From Rhodanobacteraceae bacterium (lineage in GTDB: Bacteria > Pseudomonadota > Gammaproteobacteria > Xanthomonadales > Rhodanobacteraceae), in assembly GCA_003142815.1 (NCBI GenBank), contig PLNP01000055.1:129560-164590 (forward strand): a stretch of 35,031 nt of DNA, in the 5' to 3' direction. Position numbers and translations under genes: made by a program. Below are positions 9,071-17,425 of the stretch, one piece after another; position 1 is the first letter of the stretch; each line of letters opens with the position of its first letter. The notes under the pieces were generated by a model. That model was not told where the DNA came from and did no database searches. It was given only the letters and a program-made list of their open reading frames with translations.

Positions 9071-10436
9071 GGCGCTCGCCTCCATGGTTGCTGTCACGCC
9101 CAAGCAGTGCGCCGACGACGCGATCCATCGCCGACGAACGCGAGCCCTTGACCAGCAACACGACGCCGCTGCGCAATTCATCGCGCAGCGCGTCGATCAA
9201 CTGCGATTGATCGGCGTAGTGCTCTGCGCCGCCGCCGAATGCATCGACCGCCGCGCGGCTGAGCGGGCCGACCGCACGCAGGCGTCGGATGCCGCTGCGC
9301 TTGGCCAGTGCACCGATGTCCGCGTGCAGACGTTCGGCGTCGGTGCCAAGTTCGGCCATGTCGCCCATCACCAGCACGCGCTCGCCGGGCTCGGCCGCGA
9401 GCGTCGCGATCGCGGCTGCGAACGAACCCGGGTTGGCGTTGTAGCTGTCGTCGATCACGACGGCCGTCGAGGCATGCGTGTTGCGCAGCAAGCGACCAGC
9501 AACCGCTGGCGCCGCTTCGAGGCCGGCGCGGATGGTCGCCAGCGACACGCCGATCGAACAGGCGACGGCGCTCGCAGCGAGCGCGTTCATCACGTTGTGG
9601 CGACCCGGAAACGGCAGCGCGACTTCGCAACTGCCGGTCGGCGTCAACAGGCGGAAGCGGCCTTCGGCGTTCGCTTCGGGATCGGTATTCGCGCTGATGT
9701 CGGCGCGGCGCAGCAGGCCGAAACGCACGGTGCGGCGCGTGTCGGCGAGTACCGCGAAATAGTCGGCGAATGCATCGTCGGCGTTGATGATCGCGACGCC
9801 GTCGGCCGGCAGTGCGCGGTAGATCGCACCCTTGGTCTCGGCGACGCCTTGCAGGTTGCCCATGCGTTCCAGATGCGCCGCGGCGACGTTGGTGACCAGC
9901 GCCACATCCGGCTGCGCGATGCGCGCGAGATAGGCGATGTCACCGGGTTTGCCGGCGCCCATTTCGAGCACCGCGTATTCGGTGTCCGTCGGCATTGCGA
10001 GCAGGGTCAGCGGCAGGCCGATTTCGTTGTTGAAGTTGCCGGCATTGACATGGGTACGACCGTGCCGCGCGAGGATCGCCGCAAGCAGCGTCTTCACCGT
10101 TGTCTTGCCGTTAGAGCCGGTGATTCCGATCACGCGCGCGCGGCTGCGCGAGCGCACGGCGCGCGCAATCTCGCCGAGCGCGATCAGCGTGTCGGCGACC
10201 ACGACCTGCGGCAGTTCGAGCGGCAGCTCGCGATTGACCAACAGTGCGGCCGCGCCACGTGCGTGCGCGGTCGCTGCGAATTCATGCGCATCGTGGTGTT
10301 CGCCCTGCAGCGCGACGAACAGCATGCCGGCGGCGAGCGTGCGCGTGTCCGTCGAAACCGCATCGATGACCGCGTCGGCGCCGTGCAGGCGGCCGCCGGT
10401 CCACTTCGCGATGTCGGCCAGATGCAATGTCAACAT
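9060..10436 (-). CDS. murF: UDP-MurNAc-tripeptide--D-alanyl-D-alanine ligase
   Basis: MurF adds the D-Ala-D-Ala dipeptide made by Ddl to UDP-MurNAc-tripeptide. The 458-residue product shows the Mur ligase P-loop [15 protein letters not shown] near residue 107, [13 protein letters not shown] near 133, [15 protein letters not shown] near 155, [14 protein letters not shown] near 278 and [13 protein letters not shown] near 335. The order and spacing match the family. The ATG at 10436 overlaps the last codons of murE by 7 nt, and the 3' end overlaps mraY. Confidence 0.97.
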   Translation of the reverse strand: MLTLHLADIAKWTGGRLHGADAVIDAVSTDTRTLAAGMLFVALQGEHHDAHEFAATAHARGAAALLVNRELPLELPQVVVADTLIALGEIARAVRSRSRARVIGITGSNGKTTVKTLLAAILARHGRTHVNAGNFNNEIGLPLTLLAMPTDTEYAVLEMGAGKPGDIAYLARIAQPDVALVTNVAAAHLERMGNLQGVAETKGAIYRALPADGVAIINADDAFADYFAVLADTRRTVRFGLLRRADISANTDPEANAEGRFRLLTPTGSCEVALPFPGRHNVMNALAASAVACSIGVSLATIRAGLEAAPAVAGRLLRNTHASTAVVIDDSYNANPGSFAAAIATLAAEPGERVLVMGDMAELGTDAERLHADIGALAKRSGIRRLRAVGPLSRAAVDAFGGGAEHYADQSQLIDALRDELRSGVVLLVKGSRSSAMDRVVGALLGRDSNHGGERHVA

Positions 10437-11980
10437 GCGCGCTGCTCCAGCGCGCGGCGCGCGATCGCGAGGTCATCGAACGGTCGCTTCGCGCCGGCAA
10501 CTTCCTGGTAGGACTCATGGCCCTTGCCGGCAATCAGCACGATATCGCCCGGATGGGCGAGCTCGATCGCATGGGCGATTGCACCGGCGCGATCGCGCTC
10601 GATCGCCGCGTTCTGTGGCCGCACCAGACCGCGGAGTATGTGTTCGACGATCGCGTCGCCGTCCTCACCGCGCGGATTATCGTCAGTGACGATGATGCGA
10701 TCGGCGAGTCGTTCAGCAATCGCGCCCATTTCGGGACGCTTGCCCACGTCGCGCTCGCCGCCACATCCGAACACGCAGACGAGTCGACCGTTGCAATGCG
10801 CGCGCAGGCTGGTCAGCGTCTGTTCGAGCGCGTCCGGCGTATGCGCATAATCGACGACGACGAGCGGCTGTGCGCCCGCTCCGCCGAGGCGGCTCATCCG
10901 CCCGGCGACTGGATCGAGCGCGGCCAGTGCGGCGCGGATCGTCGCGAACGGAACGCCGAGCTGGCCGAGACACGCCGCCACCGCGAGCAGATTCGAGACA
11001 TTGAAGCGGCCGAGCAGGCGCGTCGCGACTTCACCCTCGCCCCACGGCGTCGCAAGCAGGAATTTCTGGCCATTCGCGCCGGTTTCGATCGCCGACGCGA
11101 CGACATCGGCAGCGTCGTTTTCGACGCCATAGCGCAGCAGCGCGACGCCTGCAGGCATCGTGTTCGCCAGCGTGCGGCCGAACGCGTCGTCGACATTGAC
11201 GACTGCGGCGCCGAGTCCCGGCCATGCGAACAAGCGCTGCTTCGCGGCGCCGTACGCGAGCATCGTGCCGTGATAGTCGAGATGATCGCGGGTCAGGTTG
11301 GTGAACACCGCGAGATCGAACGCAACCGCATTGACGCGGCCCTGTTCGAGCGCGTGCGAGGACACTTCCATCGCGACATGGCTGGCGCCAGCGTCAAGAA
11401 AATCCGCGAGCAGGCCGTGCACCGCGATCGCGTCCGGCGTGGTGCGCTCACCTTCGCGGATCGCACCATGCAAGCCGGCGCCGAGGGTGCCAATCGTCGC
11501 GACGCGATGGCCGGCATGATGCAGCGCCTGCGCAAGCAACTGCACGGTCGAGGTCTTGCCGTTGGTGCCGGTGACGCCGATCACGGTCAGCGCACGCGAG
11601 GGTTCGCCGAAGAAGCGCGACGCAATCGCGCCAAGCCGATCACGCAGATCGTCGACCCATATGATCGGAGCGGTTTGCTCTTTACCGAATCCCGAATCCC
11701 GAATCCCGATTCCCGGCCGTAAAACGACGTCGGGCACGGTCGCAGCGGTGGTCGGCTTTTCAGCCAGGACCACCGCTGCGCCCCGTGCCGACGCCGCCGG
11801 GGCAAACATGATGCCGTGCGCGTTTGCGCCAGCGAGGGCTACGAACGCGTCGTCCGCTTTCAGGCGACGCGAATCCAGGGTGAGTCCGCGCACGATGATA
11901 TCGCCCGCAGCGCCCGCAGCGCTCGCGTCGCCGTGGCCGTGCAGGAGTTCGCGCACGCTCATTTCGCGACGGATCTTCAT
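10430..11980 (-). CDS. murE: UDP-MurNAc-tripeptide synthetase, meso-DAP type, with repeat-encoded insertion
   Basis: MurE adds the third stem residue. The motif [10 protein letters not shown] near residue 430 contains DNPR, the signature of meso-diaminopimelate-adding enzymes. Other motifs are the P-loop [15 protein letters not shown] near 125, [15 protein letters not shown] near 195 and [13 protein letters not shown] near 365. At residues about 88-100, at the join between the N-terminal UMP-binding domain and the central ATPase domain, the stretch [13 protein letters not shown] is encoded by a GAATCCC heptamer array. This is 516 residues against about 495 in typical enzymes. The ATG overlaps the ftsI stop (ATGA). 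A downstream ATG at 11962 (MSVRELL) is an alternative start. Confidence 0.96.
   Translation of the reverse strand: MKIRREMSVRELLHGHGDASAAGAAGDIIVRGLTLDSRRLKADDAFVALAGANAHGIMFAPAASARGAAVVLAEKPTTAATVPDVVLRPGIGIRDSGFGKEQTAPIIWVDDLRDRLGAIASRFFGEPSRALTVIGVTGTNGKTSTVQLLAQALHHAGHRVATIGTLGAGLHGAIREGERTTPDAIAVHGLLADFLDAGASHVAMEVSSHALEQGRVNAVAFDLAVFTNLTRDHLDYHGTMLAYGAAKQRLFAWPGLGAAVVNVDDAFGRTLANTMPAGVALLRYGVENDAADVVASAIETGANGQKFLLATPWGEGEVATRLLGRFNVSNLLAVAACLGQLGVPFATIRAALAALDPVAGRMSRLGGAGAQPLVVVDYAHTPDALEQTLTSLRAHCNGRLVCVFGCGGERDVGKRPEMGAIAERLADRIIVTDDNPRGEDGDAIVEHILRGLVRPQNAAIERDRAGAIAHAIELAHPGDIVLIAGKGHESYQEVAGAKRPFDDLAIARRALEQRAC
11685..11716. repeat. GAATCCC heptamer array inside murE
   Basis: Four consecutive heptamers of the type GAATCCC (the last GATTCCC) lie in frame in murE, read on the coding strand as GGGATTCGGGATTCGGGA. 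Unlike the elements at 2193 and 30024, only one arm is present. The peptide produced, IRDSGFG, is identical to the one in the FtsQ tail. Confidence 0.93.
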
Positions 11981-13743
11981 TCGGCGGCATCGTCCGCAGT
12001 GGTTGCGACATCCGATGTTGCGGCGGCCTTGCGTCCGCCGGGCACGCTACGGCCCTCATCGGGCGCGGACGTGTACCAGTTCTGGACGTTGTCGGGCGAG
12101 ACATCGAGCAGGCGCAACGCGCCATCCATGACCTTGCTGAAGACCGGCGCGGACACGGTTCCGCCGTAGTACGCGCCCTGCGGATCGTGCACCACGACAA
12201 CGCCGACCAGGCGCGGCGCGCTGGCCGGCACCATGCCGACGAACAGCGAAACGTATTGCTTGTTGTAGCTGCCTCCGCTGGCCACCCGCGCGGTGCCGGT
12301 CTTGCCGGCGACGCGGTAATTCCTGATTGCGGCCCTGGGTGCGGTGCCACCGGGCGCGACCACGGTTTCGAGCATCGTGCGTATGTTCGCCGCGATCTCG
12401 GGATCGATGACCGCGTGGTCCGGCTGCTCGCCGCCCTTGACGAAGGTCGGCGACCGCAGACGACCGCCTGCGGCAACGGCGGCATAGCCCTGCGCAAGCT
12501 GCAGCGGCGTCATGTTGACGCCATAGCCGTACGCGATCGTCGCCTGCTCGACCGGACCCCACTTTTGCGGAATCGGGAGATAGCCCGAGGCTTCGCCCGG
12601 GAAACCGCTGCCGGTGACTTCGCCAAAACCGAAGCGGTGATAGACGTCGTACATATGCTCGCGGGTCATCGTCAGGGCGATCTTGGCGGCGCCCACGTTG
12701 CTCGAATGGGTGATCACGCCGGTGACATCGAGCATGCCCTTGTTGTGCACGTCGCTGATCGTGTGCCCGTACAAGGCGAACGTGCCGGGTGACGTATCGA
12801 TCGGCGAGTGCGGCTTCCATTTGCCGCTTTCCAGCGCCGCGGAAATCGTGAACGCCTTCATCGTCGAGCCGGGTTCGACGACGTCGGTGACGGCGCGGTT
12901 GCGCTTGTAGGCCGGATCGACGTTGCCGCGCGCATTCGGATTGAACGATGGCTGGTTGACCATCGCGAGGATCTCACCGGTCGGCACGTCGAGGATCACC
13001 ATCGAACCCGACGCCGCGTGATGCTCCTGCAGCGCGGCCTTCAGTTCGCGATAGGCGAGATACTGGATGCGGCGATCGATGGTGATCGTGAGGTCGCGCC
13101 CGGCCTTCGCCTCGCGCACGAGTTCGACGTTCTCGACCTCATGGCCGAGGCGGTCACGAATCACGCGCTTGACCCCGGATTTGCCTGCAAGCCAGCCATC
13201 GAACGCAAATTCGAGGCCTTCCTGGCCGTGGTCGTCGATGTTGGTGTAGCCGAGCACGTGGGCCATGACTTCGCCGCTCGGGTAATAGCGACGAAATTCG
13301 CGCTGGCTGGCGACGCCGGGAATGTCGAGATTGAGGATCGCCTGCGCGTCGTCCGGATTCAGGTGACGCTTGATGTAGGCGAACTCCTTGTCGGAGTACT
13401 GCTCCAATTTCTGCTTGAGCGCGTCCTCATCGAGGCCCGTGGCCTTCGCCAGTTCCGGAATGCGGTCAGCATGAGCGAGCAGTTCCGGTGGATTGGCCCA
13501 GATCGATTCCACCGGCGTCGAGACCGCCAGCGGCTCGCCGTTGCGATCGAAGATCGTGCCGCGCGACACCTTGAGCGGGATGTCGCGCAGATAGCGCGCA
13601 TCGCCCTGCTCCTGATAGAAATCCTTGCTCACGACCTGCAGATCGACCGCGCGCACCACGAGTGCGCTTGAGGCCAAGCCCAGCATGGCCAGCACGACGT
13701 ACAGGCGCGTGCGTGGATTCGGCGGCTGCCGGCGCTGCTTCAT
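11977..13743 (-). CDS. ftsI: FtsI (PBP3), septal peptidoglycan transpeptidase
   Basis: FtsI crosslinks septal peptidoglycan in the periplasm in complex with FtsW. The 588-residue product has a short cytoplasmic head, one membrane segment at about residues 13-33, the dimerisation domain ([19 protein letters not shown] near 60) and a transpeptidase domain. That domain holds the active-site STMK (serine about 293), SSN near 350 and KTGT (lysine about 481). I chose ATG 13743 (MKQRRQPPN) over an upstream GTG at 13764: GGGG lies about 10 nt ahead, and the stop of the preceding mini-ORF overlaps this ATG as ATGA. The C-terminal 25 residues after [14 protein letters not shown] are low complexity and alanine/threonine rich. 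Confidence 0.95.
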   Translation of the reverse strand: MKQRRQPPNPRTRLYVVLAMLGLASSALVVRAVDLQVVSKDFYQEQGDARYLRDIPLKVSRGTIFDRNGEPLAVSTPVESIWANPPELLAHADRIPELAKATGLDEDALKQKLEQYSDKEFAYIKRHLNPDDAQAILNLDIPGVASQREFRRYYPSGEVMAHVLGYTNIDDHGQEGLEFAFDGWLAGKSGVKRVIRDRLGHEVENVELVREAKAGRDLTITIDRRIQYLAYRELKAALQEHHAASGSMVILDVPTGEILAMVNQPSFNPNARGNVDPAYKRNRAVTDVVEPGSTMKAFTISAALESGKWKPHSPIDTSPGTFALYGHTISDVHNKGMLDVTGVITHSSNVGAAKIALTMTREHMYDVYHRFGFGEVTGSGFPGEASGYLPIPQKWGPVEQATIAYGYGVNMTPLQLAQGYAAVAAGGRLRSPTFVKGGEQPDHAVIDPEIAANIRTMLETVVAPGGTAPRAAIRNYRVAGKTGTARVASGGSYNKQYVSLFVGMVPASAPRLVGVVVVHDPQGAYYGGTVSAPVFSKVMDGALRLLDVSPDNVQNWYTSAPDEGRSVPGGRKAAATSDVATTADDAAE

Positions 13744-13817
13744 CGCGCGAGCCCCGGTTTGCACGCGGCATGCGCGGCGCGGTCGATCAGGCGATGGATG
13801 GCGGTGATCACCGTCAT
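13740..13817 (-). CDS. Possible 25-codon coupling mini-ORF between ftsL and ftsI
   Basis: The ATG at 13817 shares one base with the ftsL stop (TGATG), and the TGA at 13742-13740 overlaps the ftsI ATG (ATGA). The frame would encode 25 residues starting [16 protein letters not shown] and ending PGLAR. I do not recognise it. It could simply carry terminating ribosomes across the 73-nt gap so that ftsI is coupled to ftsL, or it could be chance. The junction geometry is exactly that of the real gene pairs around it. Confidence 0.35.
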   Translation of the reverse strand: MTVITAIHRLIDRAAHAACKPGLAR

Positions 13818-14086
13818 CACCGTTTGATCACGATGGTTTCCACAACACTCGGCGAAACCATGCCGAGTTTGCCGCGCGCGATCTGCTCGATCCGGTTGTT
13901 TTCCGCCCAGGTCGCCTGTTCGAGTTGGAGACGGCCGAATTCGAAGTTCAGGTTGTCGCGATCGTTGCCGAGCTGGCTCAGCGTAATGAACGCAACGCGG
14001 CTTTGCTGGCGCGCATAGACGACGCCAATCGCGCTGGCGACCGTCGCCAGCAGCAGGATCGAGAATGCCAGCATGCGCACGATCAC
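13817..14086 (-). CDS. ftsL: FtsL, divisome bitopic protein
   Basis: FtsL pairs with FtsB and links FtsQ to activation of FtsWI. The 89-residue product starts [20 protein letters not shown], with one membrane segment at about residues 5-23. A predicted periplasmic coiled coil follows ([19 protein letters not shown]) and the conserved end [11 protein letters not shown]. It is shorter than the E. coli protein (121) because the cytoplasmic head is nearly absent. The GTG start at 14086 overlaps the rsmH stop (GTGA). It lies 5 nt after GGAGAAG, better spacing than the ATG four codons later. Confidence 0.92.
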   Translation of the reverse strand: MIVRMLAFSILLLATVASAIGVVYARQQSRVAFITLSQLGNDRDNLNFEFGRLQLEQATWAENNRIEQIARGKLGMVSPSVVETIVIKR

Positions 14087-15021
14087 GCGCGCTTCTCCGC
14101 AACGCGCAAGACGGCGCTGCGCGCGCGTGGATTTGCGGCGACCTCGGCGTCACCGGCGAACTGCGCCTTGCCGATCGCGAGCAGCGCCGATGGCGCGGAT
14201 TCAGGCGGTGGCGGGCCGCGTCGCACGTTTCGCGCGACTTCGCCGCGGATGAAATGTTTCACCGCGCGATCTTCGAGCGAATGGAAACTGATCACGGCCA
14301 GGCGCCCGCCCGGCTTCAGGCACGCAAGCGCACCATCGAGGCCGCGCTGCAGCGCCCCGAGTTCGTCGTTGATGTGGATGCGCAGCGCCTGGAACGTGCG
14401 CGTCGCGGGATGCTTGTGGCGTTCGTGGGATTTACCCATCCGCGCCGCAGTCGTTTTGGCGACCAGCTCGGCCAGTTCGCGGGTCGTCGCCAGCGGGCGC
14501 TCACGGCTGCGTTCGGCGATGGCCCGCGCGATGCGTCGGCTCATCTTTTCCTCGCCATGCCGCCACAGGACATCGGCAATTTCCGTGTCGTCGGCCGTTG
14601 CCAGCCACTGCGCCGCACTCAGTCCCCGCGTCGGATCCATGCGCATATCCAACGGCCCCTCGTTCTGGAAGCTGAAACCGCGCGCTGCATCGTCGAGCTG
14701 CGGCGAGGAAACGCCCAGATCGAGCAACACGCCATCCAACCCCGCCTGCGCCTGTGACCAATCGCCGATCTCGGCGAAATTTGCGTGCCGGATCGCAACC
14801 CGCGCATCCGCTGCGAACTCGCTCTGTGCGCTCGCGATCGCCTCCGGATCGCGATCCATCAACAACAAGCGGCCATCCGGGCCCAATCGTTTCAGCACTT
14901 CGCGCGCATGGCCGCCGCGTCCGAAGGTGCCGTCGAGGTAGATTCCATCCTTCCTCACGCGAAGGCCTTCCAGGACCTCCACCAACATGACCGGCACGTG
15001 TTGCCGCGGCGTCGCGTTCAT
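14083..15021 (-). CDS. rsmH: 16S rRNA (cytosine1402-N4)-methyltransferase
   Basis: RsmH (MraW) methylates N4 of C1402 in the 16S rRNA P-site using SAM. RsmI, also in this window, adds the 2'-O methyl to the same nucleotide. The 312-residue product shows the SAM-binding motif [16 protein letters not shown] near residue 28, [11 protein letters not shown] near 53, [20 protein letters not shown] near 98, [14 protein letters not shown] near 215 and [16 protein letters not shown] near 250. The ATG at 15021 gives the standard start [19 protein letters not shown], with GGGG about 9 nt upstream and a 14-nt gap from mraZ. The stop overlaps ftsL. Confidence 0.97.
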   Translation of the reverse strand: MNATPRQHVPVMLVEVLEGLRVRKDGIYLDGTFGRGGHAREVLKRLGPDGRLLLMDRDPEAIASAQSEFAADARVAIRHANFAEIGDWSQAQAGLDGVLLDLGVSSPQLDDAARGFSFQNEGPLDMRMDPTRGLSAAQWLATADDTEIADVLWRHGEEKMSRRIARAIAERSRERPLATTRELAELVAKTTAARMGKSHERHKHPATRTFQALRIHINDELGALQRGLDGALACLKPGGRLAVISFHSLEDRAVKHFIRGEVARNVRRGPPPPESAPSALLAIGKAQFAGDAEVAANPRARSAVLRVAEKRA

Positions 15022-15035
15022 CTGCGCAGCCCCGT

Positions 15036-15479
15036 TCACAACTTCAGCTCGTGCATGTCCTCCGTGATCTGGTCCTCGCCGATCGTTTCGCGGATCTGGG
15101 CCAGATGTGCTTGCTCGCCCCACAGCTCGAACTTGTTGTCCATGCCGAGCAACACGGCGCGCTTTTCAATCCCGGTCGCGATGCGCTGGCTGCCAGGCAA
15201 CTGGATGCGACCGTTGCCGTCCGGCTCCACGTGAGCCGCAGCGCCGACCAGTTTCCTTTGCAGGGCGCGGTGCACAGCCTTGACGCTCGGTAATGCGTTG
15301 ACTTCGTCGCGTACGCGCTCCCACTCTTTTTGCGGAAAAATCCACAGGCAACCGGGCTCGAACGGGTTGTACGTGACCACCAGGCGATTACCGGCCTTGG
15401 CGACGAGCTCGCGATGAGCCGCTGGGATCGCTATCCGGCCCTTATCGTCCAGCGTGACGGCTGTTTCACCTTGGAACAT
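15036..15479 (-). CDS. mraZ: MraZ, dcw cluster transcriptional regulator
   Basis: MraZ is a ring-forming DNA-binding protein with two AbrB-like (SpoVT-AbrB) domains; in E. coli it represses its own promoter. The 147-residue product has both halves of the tandem: [18 protein letters not shown] at the N-terminus and [19 protein letters not shown] near residue 85. The ATG at 15479 gives the family N-terminus; a longer reading from 15518 would start inside the operator. The upstream DNA carries a good promoter and four GTGG boxes at 10-bp spacing, the known type of MraZ target. It is the first gene of the dcw cluster. Confidence 0.97.
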   Translation of the reverse strand: MFQGETAVTLDDKGRIAIPAAHRELVAKAGNRLVVTYNPFEPGCLWIFPQKEWERVRDEVNALPSVKAVHRALQRKLVGAAAHVEPDGNGRIQLPGSQRIATGIEKRAVLLGMDNKFELWGEQAHLAQIRETIGEDQITEDMHELKL

Positions 15480-15481
15480 AA

Positions 15482-15516
15482 CCCACGATCCACCACGAAA
15501 AACCACTGCGACCCAC
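15482..15516 (-). promoter_or_regulatory. MraZ operator: four GTGG boxes at 10-bp intervals
   Basis: On the coding strand GTGGG, GTGGT, GTGGT and GTGGG start exactly 10 bp apart (plus-strand NCCAC at 15482, 15492, 15502 and 15512). Three or more TGGG-type direct repeats with 10-bp period are the established MraZ recognition pattern in enterobacteria. The first box overlaps the -10 hexamer and the last ends 2 nt before the mraZ ATG. Binding would therefore block both transcription initiation and the ribosome binding region. Confidence 0.85.
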
Positions 15517-15543
15517 ATTAGGACGCAAGTTATGGCCTGTCAA
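15515..15543 (-). promoter_or_regulatory. mraZ (dcw) promoter
   Basis: A perfect TTGACA -35 (15538-15543) and TAATGT -10 (15515-15520) are separated by 17 nt on the minus strand. The expected start near 15508 gives a leader of about 29 nt made almost entirely of MraZ boxes. This is the strongest promoter match in the window and would drive the dcw cluster. Confidence 0.85.
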
Positions 15544-15640
15544 GGAAAATTCAGGTGAAAAAAACACACATCGCGCAAGCGTTTGTGACGCGCGGACGGA
15601 CCGGGGAAACACGAGGTTTTCAGTAACAACCTGAGGAGTG

Positions 15641-15660
15641 CGCGTCAAACCATTGACGCG
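15641..15660. repeat. Perfect palindrome CGCGTCAA-ACCA-TTGACGCG
   Basis: An uninterrupted 8-bp stem with a 4-nt loop, centred about 110 bp upstream of the mraZ -35 on the minus strand. There is no T-tract, so it is not a standard terminator. It could be a regulator binding site or an RNA hairpin; there is no direct evidence for either. Confidence 0.5.
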
Positions 15661-15861
15661 GCAGCATGCGCAGTTTTCGGAGCGCGCAAAGCGGCCCGTC
15701 GCACGCGAATTTTCGGAGGGGCCGGCAACGCGATTTCACGACGGGCTTGGCGCGGAAAACGCTCGCCAATGAAAAGAGAAAGCGCAGCGTGGTACGAGTC
15801 GCGAAGCGGTCAGTTCAGGCAATGCAACTCGCACCGTCGGCGCGGCATTCCGTCTACCCGG

Positions 15862-15905
15862 GTCGGGGCGGCTTGCCATCGCCGGCATGAGCGCCGCGCC
15901 CCGAC
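15862..15905 (-). terminator. GC-rich hairpin downstream of rnpB
   Basis: GTCGGGGCGGC at 15862 pairs with GCCGCGCCCCGAC ending at 15905, with one bulge. On the minus strand it lies about 28 nt after the 3' end of rnpB, following the T-rich run ACTTTTCCTTTTCG. There is no T-tract after the stem. It may help end or stabilise the rnpB precursor rather than act as an intrinsic terminator. Confidence 0.35.
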
Positions 15906-15932
15906 GAACGGACACGCTCGAAAAGGAAAAGT

Positions 15933-16286
15933 GGGAGCCGGCCGGTAAGCCGGGTTCTGTCGTGAGCAGCCATTCCTCTAGGCCCTGCGTCGCCGCAGGG
16001 CTCAAGCATCCAACCCGGGAGCGACGCGGGCCACGTCATAGCTCCCCTATTTGGTCTTGCTCCAGGTGGGGTTTGCCGTGCCACGCGGCGTTGGCCCCGC
16101 GCGCGGTGCGCTCTTACCGCACCGTTTCACCCTTGCCACGCACATCTTGCGATGCCGTTCGGCGGTTTGCTTTCTGTTGCACTTTCCGTCGGCTCGCGCC
16201 GCCCAGGCGTTACCTGGCACCTTGCCCTGTGGAGCCCGGACTTTCCTCGGCACGCAAAGCGTGACGCGGCTGCTTGGCCGGCTCCC
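15933..16286 (-). ncRNA. rnpB: RNase P RNA, bacterial type A
   Basis: This is the catalytic RNA that trims tRNA 5' leaders. The minus strand begins GGGAGCCGGCCAAGCAGCCG and ends GGCCGGCTCCC, which pair as helix P1. Hallmarks in order are GAGGAAAGTCCGGGCTCC near the 5' end, CAGGGCAAGGTGCCAGGTAA, CAACAGAAAGCAAACCGC, GGTGAAACGGTGCGGTAAGAG, GCAAGACCAAATAGG and the 3' GACAGAACCCGGCTTA. Length, about 354 nt, fits. A T-rich run follows the 3' end. The gene lies between rsmI and mraZ on the same strand. A TATACA -10 sits 8 nt before the 5' end, but the -35 position falls in repeat DNA. Confidence 0.97.
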
Positions 16287-16294
16287 TTGATAAG

Positions 16295-16300
16295 TGTATA
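16295..16300 (-). promoter_or_regulatory. rnpB -10 hexamer
   Basis: TATACA on the minus strand lies 8 nt before the predicted first base of rnpB, suitable for a -10 element. The matching -35 window (about 16318-16323) reads CCTAGC, a poor match, because the inverted repeat arm at 16303-16327 occupies it. Confidence 0.55.
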
Positions 16301-16302
16301 GC

Positions 16303-16436
16303 GGCTAGAGACTAGGGGCTAGGGCGCAAGTTCGACAGGCTTGGACTCATGCAAGGCCACAAGCCGACCGCTGTACCGCTTCCCAGGTATGAAGATGACC
16401 AATCGGGTTTCGCGCCCTAGCCCCTAGTCTCTAGCC
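16303..16436. repeat. Inverted CTAG-type element between rnpB and rsmI
   Basis: Perfect 25-bp inverted arms at 16303-16327 and 16412-16436 (GGCTAGAGACTAGGGGCTAG plus GGCGC) surround an 84-nt centre. The arms contain two heptamer-like units, CTAGAGA and CTAGGGG, the layout seen in the GGGATTC elements. The right arm supplies the rsmI stop codon and the left arm covers the rnpB -35 position. Confidence 0.93.
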
Positions 16437-17266
16437 CTATCCCCTTCATAAAGCGCCTTGCGCGATGCGCCGGTAATCGCCGCCGCGAGTTTCGCCGCGC
16501 GTGCCGGCGGCAACTCCTCGCGCAGCAATGCGAACACGCGGCGGCCTTCGGCGAGCTGCGCGTCAGCCGCGTCGCCTTCGGCGCCGGCGACCAGCAACAC
16601 AAATTCGCCGCGCTGCTGGTTGGCATCGGCGGCGACGCGCGCCGCAATGTCGCCGAGGGGTGCCGCAATGATCGTCTCGAACAATTTGGTCAGCTCGCGC
16701 GCGAGTACCGCTGCGCGCGCGGCGCCGAACACCGCGATCGCGTCAGCGAGCGATTCGACGATGCGGTGGCTGGACTCATAGAAGATCAAGGTGCGCGGTT
16801 CCGCAACCAATGTTTGCAGACGCTCGCGGCGCGCCGACGCCTTCGCCGGCAAGAACCCTTCGAACGCAAAGCGGTCGCTCGGCAAGCCGGCTACGGACAA
16901 TGCCGCGATTGCCGCGCACGGCCCGGGCACCGGCGAGACTTCGCAACCGGCCTCGCGCGCGGCGCGCACAAGGCGGAATCCCGGATCGCTGATCAACGGC
17001 GTGCCCGCGTCGCAGATCAGCGCGACATCGATGCCAGCGCGAAGCTGTTCGACGATATGCGCCGCCTCGTCGCGCTCGTTGTGCTCATGCAACGCAACCA
17101 GACGCGCGCGGCTGCCCGCTTGCGCGAGGAGCGGCGCGCTGTGGCGAGTGTCCTCCGCGGCGATCAGGCCGACGTCGCGCAAGGTGTCGCGCGCGCGCGG
17201 CGAAAGATCGTGCAGGTTGCCGATCGGCGTCGCCACGATCCAGAGTCGGCCAGCGTCTGAACTCAT
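16424..17266 (-). CDS. rsmI: 16S rRNA (cytidine1402-2'-O)-methyltransferase
   Basis: RsmI (YraL) is a tetrapyrrole-methylase-fold enzyme that adds the 2'-O methyl to C1402. The 280-residue product has LWIVATPIGNLHDLSPRA near residue 8, LIAAEDTRHSAPLL near 35, ALICDAGTPLISDPGFRLV near 80, SPVPGPCAAIAALSVAGLP near 108 and a C-terminal helical region. The ATG at 17266 is set by GGGAGGA 5 nt upstream; an out-of-frame ATG lies between. The last four residues, RARD, and the TAG stop come from the CTAG repeat element, so the natural C-terminus has been altered. It is divergent from lpoA, as in E. coli. Confidence 0.96.
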   Translation of the reverse strand: MSSDAGRLWIVATPIGNLHDLSPRARDTLRDVGLIAAEDTRHSAPLLAQAGSRARLVALHEHNERDEAAHIVEQLRAGIDVALICDAGTPLISDPGFRLVRAAREAGCEVSPVPGPCAAIAALSVAGLPSDRFAFEGFLPAKASARRERLQTLVAEPRTLIFYESSHRIVESLADAIAVFGAARAAVLARELTKLFETIIAAPLGDIAARVAADANQQRGEFVLLVAGAEGDAADAQLAEGRRVFALLREELPPARAAKLAAAITGASRKALYEGDRARD

Positions 17267-17425
17267 TGCATTCCTCCCTTCGAATCCTTGCGTCCGGCGC
17301 TGGTTGCAGCGTCGTGCACGCGTCCAGCGGGGCGCTGCGCGCGATCGGCTATCATCGCAGCTCGGCGGCCGCTTTGAACCCGGTCGCAGCACTGCCTGGC
17401 CCCAACTCGCGCGGATGGAGGAACC

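Larger units (their letters stand above)
15544..15929. other. Unassigned 386-nt segment between rnpB and the mraZ promoter
   Basis: I see no convincing coding frame; the short open frames (up to about 75 codons on the plus strand) lack ribosome sites and recognisable sequence. Two hairpins stand out: a perfect 8-bp stem with a 4-nt loop at 15641-15660, and a larger GC stem at 15862-15905 just downstream of the rnpB 3' end. The segment contains A-rich patches (around 15552-15570 and 15765-15785) unlike its surroundings. Confidence 0.5.

Noticed and set aside
11685-11716. Frameshift or pseudogene in murE, ddlB, ftsQ or ribD
   Set aside because: All four frames continue intact on both sides of the repeats with every catalytic motif present, so these are in-frame additions rather than disruptions.
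13744-13764. Upstream GTG start for ftsI at 13764
   Set aside because: It lacks a ribosome site and adds only seven unusual residues. The ATG at 13743 has better spacing and overlaps the preceding mini-ORF stop.
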